Source of the DNA: Oribacterium sp. UBA3737
Lineage (GTDB): Bacteria; Bacillota_A; Clostridia; Lachnospirales; Lachnospiraceae
NCBI GenBank assembly: GCA_002371295.1
Contig: DFGZ01000128.1
Coordinates: 1 to 15,913, forward strand
Length of the DNA: 15,913 bases
Reading direction: 5' to 3'
Part shown: positions 1 to 7,439 of the stretch, one piece after another
How the letters are laid out: every line of letters starts with the position of its first letter
Position numbering within the stretch: the stretch's first letter is position 1
The notes under the pieces: model-generated
Told to the model about the DNA's origin: nothing
The model's database searches: none
What the model saw: only the letters and a program-made list of their open reading frames with translations
Position numbers and translations under genes: made by a program

Positions 1-1577
1 GTCGGATAGAAATCCTGTACCTGATCGGGGATATAGCCCATATCTCTTATGTACTCCGCAAGAGTGATGGCATCCTTAAGCCGTGATCCCGGATGGCTGG
101 ACATAAGATACGGCACGATATACTGATTAAGTCCCATTTCCTTGTTTATTTTCTCGAATTCCTTTACGAAGGAGTTATATACGGAAACTCCGGGCTTTCC
201 CATTTCTTTAAGTACATTATCCGACACATGCTCAGGAGCCACACGCATCTGTCCCGAAACGTGATACTTGCAGATCTCCCTTAGGAATTCCTTGTTGGAG
301 TCGGCCATGAGGTAATCAAAACGGAATCCGGAACGGACAAATACCTTTTTAACGCCCGGTAAGGAGCGTACTTCCCGAAGGAGCTTAACATAGTCGGAGT
401 GATCCACTTTGAGGTTTTTGCAGGGCTCCGGCCAGAGACATTTCTTGTTAATGCAGGCGCCCTTTGTGAGCTGCTTACCGCAGGCAGGGCCTCTGAACTC
501 CGCAGTGGGTCCGCCGACATCAAAGATATAGCCCTTGAATTCGGGATCCTGTGTTATATCCTTTGCTTCCTTTAGAACACTTTCGTGAGAACGTGCCTGT
601 ACGATACGGCCCTGGTGCATGGTGATGGCGCAGAAATTACATTCTCCGAAGCAGCCTCTTGCCTGAGTTATACTTTCCTTGATCTCACCAAAGGCAGGGA
701 TTCCGCCCTCTTTGTCATAAATCGGATGCCATGCTCTCATAAAAGGCAGGGCGTAGACATCGTCCATTTCCATCTCGGTGAGGGGAAGTGAAGGCGGGTT
801 CTGTACTACGAACATGGCCTTGTCGTAGCACTCATATACACGTTTTGAGCTTATGGGATCTGTGTTCCTGTACTGAATGGCAAAACTTTCGGCGTATTTT
901 TTTTTGCTTCCCTTTATCTCTTCAAAATCCGGAAGCCTTATGGCATCATAGATATCCTCTTCGGAACGGGTCTTGTAAACAGTTCCCGGAATCCATGTGA
1001 TGTCCTTAACGGCAAGTCCGGAGTTCAGGGCGTCGGCTATCTCCACGATGCTGTGCTCGCCCATTCCGTAGGAAATGAGATCTGCACCGCTGTCCAGAAG
1101 AACAGAACGGCGAATGCTGTCGGACCAGTAATCATAGTGGGAAAGACGTCTCAGACTGGCTTCGATACCGCCTATGATGATAGGGGTATGTTTGTAGGTC
1201 TTTCGTATGAGATTGCAGTATACGGTTGTGGCTCTGTCGGGACGCCTGCCCATAACTCCTCCGGGAGTATAGGCATCGGTCTTTCGATGTTTTTTGGCAA
1301 CGGTATAGTGGTTCACCATGGAGTCCATATTTCCAGAGGAAACCAGGAAGCCAAGCCTGGGTTCTCCGAACTCCGTTACTGATGCCGGATTATTCCAGTC
1401 AGGCTGCGGGAGCATGGCCACCTTGTAGCCGTGAGCCTCCAGTACTCTCGAAATGATGGCGGGACCGAAACTTGAATGGTCCACGTATGCGTCACCGGAG
1501 ACATAGACAAAGTCAGGCTGTGTCCAGCCCCTCTCCAACATATCTTCTTTATTTATGGGTAAAAAACCTTCGTACAT
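1..1577 (-). CDS. YgiQ family radical SAM protein (3' end outside window)
   Basis: Minus-strand reading frame open from an ATG at 1577 to the window edge (525 codons, C-terminus missing). It begins MYEGFLPINKEDM and contains the YgiQ/UPF0313 landmarks: an N-terminal cobalamin-binding-like half with DFVYVSGDAYVDH and PIIIGGIEASLRR, then the radical SAM cluster motif CFGECNFC with cysteines at residues 309, 313 and 316 (CX3CX2C), then FDVGGPTAEFRGPAC and VAPEHVSDNVL further on. Members bind a 4Fe-4S cluster and S-adenosylmethionine; the substrate is not known. Family members are usually about 600-700 residues, so roughly 100 or more residues lie beyond the edge. A palindromic island separates it from the M20 hydrolase upstream, so it may have separate expression. 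Family assignment is secure from the motif set; function is not. Confidence 0.93.
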   Translation of the reverse strand, partial: MYEGFLPINKEDMLERGWTQPDFVYVSGDAYVDHSSFGPAIISRVLEAHGYKVAMLPQPDWNNPASVTEFGEPRLGFLVSSGNMDSMVNHYTVAKKHRKTDAYTPGGVMGRRPDRATTVYCNLIRKTYKHTPIIIGGIEASLRRLSHYDYWSDSIRRSVLLDSGADLISYGMGEHSIVEIADALNSGLAVKDITWIPGTVYKTRSEEDIYDAIRLPDFEEIKGSKKKYAESFAIQYRNTDPISSKRVYECYDKAMFVVQNPPSLPLTEMEMDDVYALPFMRAWHPIYDKEGGIPAFGEIKESITQARGCFGECNFCAITMHQGRIVQARSHESVLKEAKDITQDPEFKGYIFDVGGPTAEFRGPACGKQLTKGACINKKCLWPEPCKNLKVDHSDYVKLLREVRSLPGVKKVFVRSGFRFDYLMADSNKEFLREICKYHVSGQMRVAPEHVSDNVLKEMGKPGVSVYNSFVKEFEKINKEMGLNQYIVPYLMSSHPGSRLKDAITLAEYIRDMGYIPDQVQDFYP

Positions 1578-1578
1578 A

Positions 1579-1707
1579 ATATCCTCAATTCTTTGAAATT
1601 GAGGATGCCGCCCAGCCTGCGAGGCTGGTTTCAGCTTTAGCTGAAATCAAACGAAAATGCCTGCACGAAGTGCATTTAAATGGCATTTTCTCATTATATC
1701 CTCAATT
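1579..1707. repeat. Island of four hairpins between two intact genes
   Basis: Four consecutive inverted repeats fill the gap between the M20 hydrolase and the radical SAM gene. They are a 10-bp stem (1581-1590 with 1597-1606), CCAGCC/GGCTGG (1612-1617 with 1623-1628), TTTCAGC/GCTGAAA (1629-1635 with 1640-1646), and an 8-bp outer stem AAAATGCC/GGCATTTT (1654-1661 with 1682-1689) that holds an inner TGCAC/GTGCA stem. A 12-bp direct repeat, ATATCCTCAATT, starts at 1579 and again at 1696, bracketing the block. No long T-run follows any of the stems, so they do not look like ordinary terminators. Similar in style, but not in sequence, to the array ahead of trpE. Confidence 0.75.
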
Positions 1708-1711
1708 CGGT

Positions 1712-3148
1712 TTACAACGCAATGGGCTTTGCATCCTTTTCTATAGGACAGACATAGCCCGAAGCTGTTCGTTTTTCAAATTCTTCTCTTGCTTCCTTCA
1801 GTATATCAGGTTTCTCATAGAGGTCCACTGCCGCGCAAGCCAGCACCTTACCTGCATGGATAAGAGCCTTGTGACCTATGCTGGATCCTCCTGAGGAAAC
1901 ATTCTGCCAGCTGTGACCCGGGGCTCCGTTGACGAAACCTGCCACATGAATCTGGCCCGTGGGAGTCTCCCAGGAAACGTCACCTACATCGGTTGAGCCT
2001 GCCTGAAATGCAGTGCTGTGATATAGCGGAATAAGGAAGTTGTTGATTCCTGTTGTTCCGTGGCAACTCTCTTTTTCGGTATATTCCCTGATCTTTTCAT
2101 CGTGTTTTGAAGCGAAACCGGGAGCCGGATTTTCCGGGCAGGTGGCGCTTAGTTTCTTTGCGAACTCAATCTCCTCATCTGTGTATGATGGTACACCCAG
2201 TTCACTGAAGTTCTCGTAAAGAACCTTTTCAAGTGTGAAATTCGGAACCAGATCTGCTGTTCCGTCTATAAAAGTTCTGTCGAAGTTTGTTTCGGTCATG
2301 AGGGAAGCGCCCTCAGCTATTTTATCGACACGTTTTAAAAGTTCAACACAATTTTTTACTTTTCCTGCACGTACCATATAAAGAACAGAGGCATGATCCT
2401 GAACGACATTAGGTGAAACTCCCCCTGCATTTGTTATGGCATAGTGCACACGGCAGTCGGATGTCATGTGCTCTCTCAGGTACTGGACTCCGGTATTCAT
2501 GAGCTCCACAGCGTCAAGAGCGGATCTTCCGTGCTCCGGGTCTCCTGCTGCATGGGCTGATACTCCGTGGAAATCATAGAGTATCTGTATGGTGGAGTTG
2601 TTGGTTCCTGTCTTTACTTCATTGACATCCTCGGGATGCCAGGTGAGGGCTGCGTCAAGCTCCTTCCAGACACCGTCTCTCGCCATAAAGGCTTTAGCGG
2701 CACCGCCCTCTTCTCCGGGACATCCATAGAAGATAACGGTTCCTTCATGACCGCTTGTTTCCAGATAATGCTTTATTCCGAAGGCGGCTGCGAGAGCCCC
2801 TGTGCCCAGCATGTTGTGTCCGCAGCCATGACCGGCACCGCCTTCTATGAGTGGTGTATGTGAAAGGGAGTTCTTCTCCTGACTAAGGCCCGAAAGGGCG
2901 TCGAACTCTCCGAGGATTCCTATGACAGGACGGCCTGAACCGAAGCTGCCGGTGAAAGCAGTCTCGATGTTGTCAAAATTCTTCTCTACCTTGAAGCCGT
3001 TCTCTTCCAGTACCTTTACGAAAAGAGCTGCTGATTTATATTCCTTGAGACTAAGCTCGGGATTAGCCCATATCTCATCTGATAAGTTTGTGAAGATTTC
3101 CCTGTTGGATTCGATGAAATTTACTGCCTGCTTCTTATTTTCTGTCAT
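1712..3148 (-). CDS. abgB: M20 family amidohydrolase, AbgB-like
   Basis: 478 residues, close to the roughly 480 of E. coli AbgB (p-aminobenzoyl-glutamate hydrolase subunit B), which it resembles along its whole length: GEFDALSGLSQ near residue 80, the metal-binding GHGCGHN (H107, H111), CPGEEGG (E146, E147), TWHPE (H171), the YAITNAGGVSPNVVQ stretch and STDVGDVSWETPTGQ. These are M20 di-metal peptidase landmarks. The enzyme should be cytosolic and cleave an amide bond of an N-acyl or aminoacyl conjugate; the real substrate is uncertain, because AbgB relatives often lack the AbgA partner and none is seen here. The ATG at 3148 has AGGA at a suitable distance. A terminator upstream and its own putative promoter suggest a separate transcript from the neighbouring transporter, although a functional link (import, then hydrolysis) is plausible. 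Confidence 0.9.
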   Translation of the reverse strand: MTENKKQAVNFIESNREIFTNLSDEIWANPELSLKEYKSAALFVKVLEENGFKVEKNFDNIETAFTGSFGSGRPVIGILGEFDALSGLSQEKNSLSHTPLIEGGAGHGCGHNMLGTGALAAAFGIKHYLETSGHEGTVIFYGCPGEEGGAAKAFMARDGVWKELDAALTWHPEDVNEVKTGTNNSTIQILYDFHGVSAHAAGDPEHGRSALDAVELMNTGVQYLREHMTSDCRVHYAITNAGGVSPNVVQDHASVLYMVRAGKVKNCVELLKRVDKIAEGASLMTETNFDRTFIDGTADLVPNFTLEKVLYENFSELGVPSYTDEEIEFAKKLSATCPENPAPGFASKHDEKIREYTEKESCHGTTGINNFLIPLYHSTAFQAGSTDVGDVSWETPTGQIHVAGFVNGAPGHSWQNVSSGGSSIGHKALIHAGKVLACAAVDLYEKPDILKEAREEFEKRTASGYVCPIEKDAKPIAL

Positions 3149-3240
3149 ACTGTCCTGCTTTCCGGCGGCGTTCTGCTGCCTGTGTGAAGTTAGAATATTT
3201 TGCTTTACTTCAATACTCCGGGCTTCCGAAGGAGTTCTTC

Positions 3241-3269
3241 ATAATACGAAGTAAAATGATCAGATACAA
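3241..3269 (-). promoter_or_regulatory. Putative sigma-A promoter of the M20 hydrolase
   Basis: On the minus strand, TTGTAT (3264-3269) and TATTAT (3241-3246) are 17 bp apart, giving a start near 3234 and a leader of about 85 bases before the ATG at 3148. The -35 box starts right after the terminator hairpin of the TSCPD gene. The hexamers are imperfect, so this is a prediction. Confidence 0.45.
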
Positions 3270-3297
3270 CAAAAGTGCGTAATACTACGCACTTTTG
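3265..3297 (-). terminator. Rho-independent terminator after the TSCPD gene
   Basis: A perfect 12-bp stem with a 4-base loop (3270-3281 with 3286-3297). Read on the minus strand it ends in TTTTGTTGT. It lies just past the stop codon of the TSCPD gene at 3310 and so probably ends the transporter transcript. It is nearly symmetrical and could also work in the other direction. Confidence 0.75.
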
Positions 3298-3309
3298 ATA
3301 CTGATATGT

Positions 3310-3570
3310 TTATGATGCCTGACTTAAAGCCTGTTCCATTCCTCTTGCCAGCTGATCGGCACAGGATGTTCCCTTTCCTCCGCAAAGATTCCCCTTAAGG
3401 ATATCGATTGCTTTCTGTGCATCATATCCCTCGAGAAGTTTGCTTATGGCAAGAGTATTTCCGGGACATCCGCCATAAAACTTAACATTGTGTAAAGTCC
3501 CGTTTTCAATAGTAAAGTCAATCTGTCGTGCGCATACACCCTGAGGTCTGATGCTGTAATTCTGCTCCAT
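3310..3570 (-). CDS. TIGR03905 family TSCPD domain protein
   Basis: 86 residues, matching the small stand-alone TSCPD family TIGR03905 in length and sequence. Cysteines at 13, 35, 63 and 70 sit in the motifs GVCARQIDF, YGGCPGNT, LCGGKGTSC and ADQLARG. The TSCPD domain is also found at the C-terminus of some ribonucleotide reductases, where it probably binds metal; the stand-alone protein has no established role. RBS AAGGAAAG precedes the ATG. It lies about 90 bp downstream of the ABC ATPase with no visible terminator between them, and a strong hairpin follows it, so it is probably the last gene of that operon. Confidence 0.88.
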   Translation of the reverse strand: MEQNYSIRPQGVCARQIDFTIENGTLHNVKFYGGCPGNTLAISKLLEGYDAQKAIDILKGNLCGGKGTSCADQLARGMEQALSQAS

Positions 3571-3663
3571 ATCCGGTCTTTCCTTTCATTCATGTAATGT
3601 GAGTTATGTCCCGGCACCGATGCTTTTCGCCCCTTATGTCGGTTTGAACCTGACTCAGTCGTC

Positions 3664-4419
3664 TCAGGCTTCAAGTACCTTACCGAGGAAGTCCTTGAGT
3701 CTCGGACTTTCCGGATGATCGAAGATCTTTTCGGGTGTGCCCTCTTCTATGACGTTTCCGTCAGCCATGAATACCACGCGGTTTCCAACCTCTCTCGCGA
3801 AGCCCATCTCGTGGGTAACGCATACCATGGTCATACCTTCTCTTGCGAGCTCCTTCATAACTTCCAGAACTTCTCCTACCATTTCAGGGTCAAGAGCTGA
3901 AGTAGGCTCATCGAAAAGCATAACTTCGGGATCCATGCAAAGAGCTCTTACGATGGCAACTCTCTGCTTCTGTCCGCCTGAAAGCTGTACAGGATATGCG
4001 GATGCTCTGTCCTTGAGACCGACTCTGTCAAGAAGCTCCAGAGCCTTCTTCTCGGCTTCTTCCCTGCTTTTTCCCTTTACGATCTGAGGTGCAAGGGTTA
4101 AGTTCTCAAGTATGGTCTTGTGAGGGAAAAGGTTGAAGTGCTGGAACACCATGCCCATTCTCTCGCGGAACTCATCCAGATTGATCTTCTCATTTACGAT
4201 GTCCTTGCCATCAAAGATGATGCTTCCGTCTGTCGGCTCCTCCAAAAGGTTCAGGCTGCGGAGGAATGTTGACTTTCCGGAACCTGATGGGCCGATGACC
4301 ACCATTACATCTCCTTTGTTGATGTCGATGTTTACACCGTCCAGAGCCTTGATGGCTCCGTAATTATAATGCTTCTTAAGGTCTCTTACCCTGATAAGTG
4401 CTGTATTATCTGTTGTCAC
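3664..4419 (-). CDS. Polar amino acid ABC transporter, ATP-binding protein (GlnQ/HisP type)
   Basis: 251 residues, full length for this family. Walker A is GPSGSGKST (43-51), the Q-loop glutamine is Q93, the signature LSGGQ is at 146-150, Walker B VMLFDE at 166-171 and the switch histidine is H203. The [12 protein letters not shown] start and the ending [14 protein letters not shown] are typical of polar amino acid importers. It powers uptake through the permease encoded just upstream. The chosen start is a GTG at 4419, which gives a 14-bp overlap with the permease gene and has GGAGG about 10 bases upstream. Such overlap implies translational coupling. The exact substrate cannot be read from the ATPase. 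Confidence 0.95.
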   Translation of the reverse strand: MTTDNTALIRVRDLKKHYNYGAIKALDGVNIDINKGDVMVVIGPSGSGKSTFLRSLNLLEEPTDGSIIFDGKDIVNEKINLDEFRERMGMVFQHFNLFPHKTILENLTLAPQIVKGKSREEAEKKALELLDRVGLKDRASAYPVQLSGGQKQRVAIVRALCMDPEVMLFDEPTSALDPEMVGEVLEVMKELAREGMTMVCVTHEMGFAREVGNRVVFMADGNVIEEGTPEKIFDHPESPRLKDFLGKVLEA

Positions 4420-5185
4420 TTTGACGCATCCTCCTCTCTACATACTCGATGATCTTTGATGTCGGGAAGCACAGGCAGAAGTATAGGAATGTTGCCATGA
4501 GAAGAGGCTCTGCGATGATGAAGGTCGCTGACTGAACGCTCTTAACATTGAACATGATATCCTGTACACCGATGGTATAGCAGACTGAAGACTCCTTGAT
4601 GATGGTAACGAATTCGTTGGCAACTGCAGGAAGGATGTTCTTTATAGCCTGCGGGAGGATGATGTGGTACATGGTCTGTGCCTTTGACATACCGAGGGAT
4701 CTTGCTGCCTCTGTCTGTCCCTTATCGACACCTTCGATACCGCCTCTGATGACCGCACTCATATATCCGCCGGAGTTAAGTGCAAGGGCAACGGCTGCCG
4801 GGAAGAATCTCTCGAACTGTATGAAGCCGAAGAATGTGAACTTGGGAAGTGTGATAAATCCGAATACTATATAGTAGACAAGGAATATCTGAACCAGCAT
4901 GGGAGTACATCTTACGAACTGCACGTAGCAGTTTGCGATGAGCTTCACCGGGTTGAACTTCGCGATAAAGTCGTTTCTTTTCTTTTTGTTAATGTCATCG
5001 GTCTTTACCTTCTCGAGATATCTGAAGGGTCTCACATCGGACAGAAGCATAAGCGCAAGTCCGAAGGCCAAGAAGAAACCGAAGAAAACTGTGCAAAGCG
5101 CCAACAGGACTGTAACGATGAGGCCCTGCTGGAACATATTGCCATAGGTGAGTATCTTTTCAATATTACCCCAACTGATGGTCAT
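4406..5185 (-). CDS. Polar amino acid ABC transporter permease (HisM/GlnP type)
   Basis: 259 residues with about five hydrophobic segments and the EAA loop ([19 protein letters not shown] followed by [11 protein letters not shown]), which docks on the ATPase. The stretch [18 protein letters not shown] is diagnostic of the HEQRO amino acid permease family. A charged insert of about 25 residues ([15 protein letters not shown], roughly residues 59-73) lengthens the first cytoplasmic loop compared with the usual 215-230-residue members. The ATG at 5185 follows an AGGA about 10 bases away. Only one permease gene is present, so the channel is probably a homodimer. It overlaps the ATPase gene and is separated from the binding-protein gene by a terminator. 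Confidence 0.94.
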   Translation of the reverse strand: MTISWGNIEKILTYGNMFQQGLIVTVLLALCTVFFGFFLAFGLALMLLSDVRPFRYLEKVKTDDINKKKRNDFIAKFNPVKLIANCYVQFVRCTPMLVQIFLVYYIVFGFITLPKFTFFGFIQFERFFPAAVALALNSGGYMSAVIRGGIEGVDKGQTEAARSLGMSKAQTMYHIILPQAIKNILPAVANEFVTIIKESSVCYTIGVQDIMFNVKSVQSATFIIAEPLLMATFLYFCLCFPTSKIIEYVERRMRQSDNR

Positions 5186-5262
5186 AAAAAATATTCCTGC
5201 CTTTCAAATTATTACATAAATATATATTATACATTGCTCCAAAATGCAATGTTAATAAACTC

Positions 5263-5290
5263 AAAAAATCTCCGGGTCAAAGCCCGGAGA
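5263..5290 (-). terminator. Intercistronic terminator between binding protein and permease
   Basis: 8-bp GC-rich stem CTCCGGG-type (5269-5276 with 5283-5290), followed on the minus strand by ATTTTTTGAG. It lies between the stop of the lipoprotein gene and the permease ATG. Such leaky terminators are common after binding-protein genes and would yield more lipoprotein than membrane components. A second small inverted repeat (CATTGC/GCAATG) follows at about 5232-5250. Confidence 0.85.
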
Positions 5291-5319
5291 AAGATAATTA
5301 AATTGAGAATTATCAGAAT

Positions 5320-6270
5320 TTAGTTTGCAGCTGCCTGACCGTTTGCATCAAGCTGTCCCTCGAAGACATTCTCGGAATCAGATGCAAGCTCCTGTGCCTC
5401 AGCGATATAACCATCCATGGTTCCGTCTGCAAGAACCTTGCTGATTACCTTGTTCACTGCAGGAACGAGGTCACTGCCCTTCTTAAGAGCGATGGCTGAA
5501 CCCTCTGTATCATAAGGAACATCCCATGCGATCTGAAGCTCAGGATAGTTCTTGATGTACTGCTCTGCTACTGCCTTTTCGATGAATGCACCCTCGAGCT
5601 TTCCTGAAACAAGCTCTGAGATGATATCTGTAACCTTTGCAAGACCGATGATGTTTGCATTAGGTGTGTTTGCCTCTGCAAGACCCATCTGGATGGAACC
5701 TGTCTGAGCACCTACAGGAAGCTTGTCGAATGCTGCATAATCCTTGTACTTGTCGCTATCTGCCTTACGGATAACGAAGGCTTGTCCGCCTGTGTAGTAG
5801 ATATCAGAGAAATCAAAGGTCTGTGCACGCTCAGGGCTTGGTGAGAAACCTGAGATACCGAGATCCACGTTGCCGTTCTGAAGCTCCATAAGGATACCGT
5901 CGAAATCCATAGGTACAACCTGAAGCTCAAGACCAAGCTCGTCAGCGATCTTCTGTGCAAGTGAGATATCGAAACCAACGAGCTCAGGATTTCCGTTGTT
6001 GATGTGATAGAACTCATAAGGTGCGAAGTCAGGTGATGTACCGATGGTGAGCTTACCAGGTGTGATGGTTGTGAACTCTGCTGCTGCCTCAGTGGCTGCT
6101 TCTGAAGTCTCATCCTTTGCTGCTTCTGTTCCTGCTGCAGTTGTATCCTGGCTTGCTGCTGTTGTTGCTGCAGCTGCAGCTGTTGTAGCTGTTGTTGATG
6201 ATGAACCGCAGGCTGCAAGGGATGCTGCAGCAAGAAGTGCGGCACAAATAACGCTAAGCTTCTTTTTCAT
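5320..6270 (-). CDS. Amino acid ABC transporter substrate-binding lipoprotein (SBP_bac_3)
   Basis: 316 residues. The signal peptide MKKKLSVICAALLAAASLAAC ends in lipobox LAAC with C21 as the lipidated residue. Residues 22 to about 68 are a low-complexity Ala/Thr/Ser/Glu linker typical of Lachnospiraceae lipoproteins, which tethers the domain through the wall region. The domain then starts at LTIGTSPDFAPYEF and continues with LVGFDISLAQKIADELG, LQNGNVDLGISGFSPSPER and VGAQTGSIQMG, all family 3 solute-binding hallmarks. It captures a polar amino acid outside the cell and delivers it to the permease. The ATG at 6270 has a strong AGGAGG. First gene of the transporter operon. The ligand is unknown. 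Confidence 0.95.
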   Translation of the reverse strand: MKKKLSVICAALLAAASLAACGSSSTTATTAAAAATTAASQDTTAAGTEAAKDETSEAATEAAAEFTTITPGKLTIGTSPDFAPYEFYHINNGNPELVGFDISLAQKIADELGLELQVVPMDFDGILMELQNGNVDLGISGFSPSPERAQTFDFSDIYYTGGQAFVIRKADSDKYKDYAAFDKLPVGAQTGSIQMGLAEANTPNANIIGLAKVTDIISELVSGKLEGAFIEKAVAEQYIKNYPELQIAWDVPYDTEGSAIALKKGSDLVPAVNKVISKVLADGTMDGYIAEAQELASDSENVFEGQLDANGQAAAN

Positions 6271-6413
6271 AATATTTTCCTCCTGATTGAAGACGGCTCT
6301 TCCGCCTTAATATCCGACATGAGCATCATTTAGAATAACTCAGTCAAAGTGTATTCAATTCGGTTATAGCGAAAAGTGTTTTTATAACTTCGCCTTGCTT
6401 TCTATATCATCGG

Positions 6414-6441
6414 ATTATATACCATATTCCGGATAAATCAA
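6414..6441 (-). promoter_or_regulatory. Sigma-A promoter of the amino acid transporter operon
   Basis: Minus-strand TTGATT (6436-6441), 16 bp, then a perfect TATAAT (6414-6419). The start would be near 6407, giving a leader of about 135 bases ahead of the lipoprotein ATG. The leader carries a small hairpin, AAGGCGG/CCGTCTT, at about 6292-6310. Confidence 0.65.
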
Positions 6442-6540
6442 GTATTTTTATACAAAAAATGCGAAATATATGAATAATATGCAACCATACCCTGAATATT
6501 CACTGCTTTTGATGTGAATTTATGCATGGCGATATAAAAC

Positions 6541-7125
6541 TCAGAGGATGTCTTCCAGCAGTTTGTGCTTTCCGTTAATTGACTCGAAGACTCTTATTTC
6601 ACAGTTCTTTGGCTTCGGCCTCCAGTATATGCCGTTTGGTCTGTCCATGAGATATCCTGAAAGGGGACGCATGATGCCACCATGGCAGGCGATCAGTACA
6701 TTGTCATAATCCTTTTTTTCAAGTTCCTTTAAAAAAGAGTGGCTTCTTTCTATAAGAGAAGAAAGTTTCTCCACTGTTTCAGGAGCCGGGAAAAGCTCAG
6801 GGATATACCAGTAAGACATCATGGGAAGGCCCAGGAGATAATAGTTTTTAAGCTCATATTTTCCGAAATCCGCTTCTATCAGCCTGTCATCGATGATAAG
6901 CTCCGATAAATCCACGTTACCGATGATTGAGCCTGTGACCTGTGCCCGCTTCAGGGGACTTGAGTAAACTGCATCAAACTTTATATCACCTATCTTCCTT
7001 CTGGCTTCCCTGGCCTGTTCTATACCGGTCTCGTTCAAAGGTTCATCGGTACGTCCCTGCATAAGACGCTTGGCGTTGAATCTTGTCTGTCCGTGTCGTG
7101 CTATCCATATTTTCATTTTAGGCAT
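6541..7125 (-). CDS. Histidine phosphatase family protein (phosphoglycerate mutase-like)
   Basis: About 194 residues. The catalytic ARHGQTRFNA motif puts the phospho-accepting histidine at H11, and R10, the SSPLKRA arginine (R60), the acidic EADFGKYE segment and the second histidine in ACHGGIMRPLSG complete the RHG active site of the histidine phosphatase (PGAM/CobC-like) superfamily. It probably removes phosphate from a small metabolite in the cytosol; the substrate cannot be told from sequence. I chose the ATG at 7125 (GAGAGG four bases upstream). A TTG at 7128 and an ATG at 7116 are alternatives. It stands alone between the transporter promoter and the divergent CapA gene. Confidence 0.88.
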   Translation of the reverse strand: MPKMKIWIARHGQTRFNAKRLMQGRTDEPLNETGIEQAREARRKIGDIKFDAVYSSPLKRAQVTGSIIGNVDLSELIIDDRLIEADFGKYELKNYYLLGLPMMSYWYIPELFPAPETVEKLSSLIERSHSFLKELEKKDYDNVLIACHGGIMRPLSGYLMDRPNGIYWRPKPKNCEIRVFESINGKHKLLEDIL

Positions 7126-7167
7126 CAATCCTCTCTGCTGTCAGTATCGACTTTTGACATTCAAATC

Positions 7168-7173
7168 ATTATA
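7168..7173 (-). promoter_or_regulatory. Possible -10 box for the histidine phosphatase gene
   Basis: A TATAAT on the minus strand about 40 bases ahead of the ATG at 7125. No convincing -35 box lies 16-18 bases further upstream, so support is weak. Confidence 0.3.
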
Positions 7174-7372
7174 TATCACAAAATAGGACTTTTTTATACC
7201 TAAGGTGCAGTTTCATTACTTCTATGAATGATGTTCAATCGGATAGGCTGCCCAAAAATCAATCGCGACCCGCTTGCCATCTTTTTATAAAAATTTTCAT
7301 TCTGCACTTATAAGTAGTAAGAAGAATAACGAAGAGAATTCCATAGGCAATGTGCGTATATTTTTAAAAGTA

Positions 7373-7378
7373 TATAAT
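7373..7378 (+). promoter_or_regulatory. Possible -10 box of the CapA-like gene
   Basis: TATAAT with no clear -35 partner. Transcription would begin near 7385, almost on the first in-frame ATG (7386), which therefore makes a poor start; it fits well with translation from 7440. The rest of the 7126-7439 divergent gap is AT-rich and shows no other gene or strong structure. Confidence 0.4.
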
Positions 7379-7439
7379 AGAAATAATGACAAAGGGTATA
7401 TGTCAGGAGTATCGATTTGCTATTAGTGAGGTGGGACTG

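Noticed and set aside
1053..1382. 109-codon plus-strand frame
   Set aside because: It is the antisense shadow of the radical SAM gene, whose translation has clear family motifs on the minus strand.
5712..6245. 177-codon minus-strand frame rich in glutamine and leucine overlapping the binding-protein gene
   Set aside because: It is a shadow in another frame of the Ala/Thr-rich lipoprotein linker; its low-complexity composition follows from GCT/GCA repeats.
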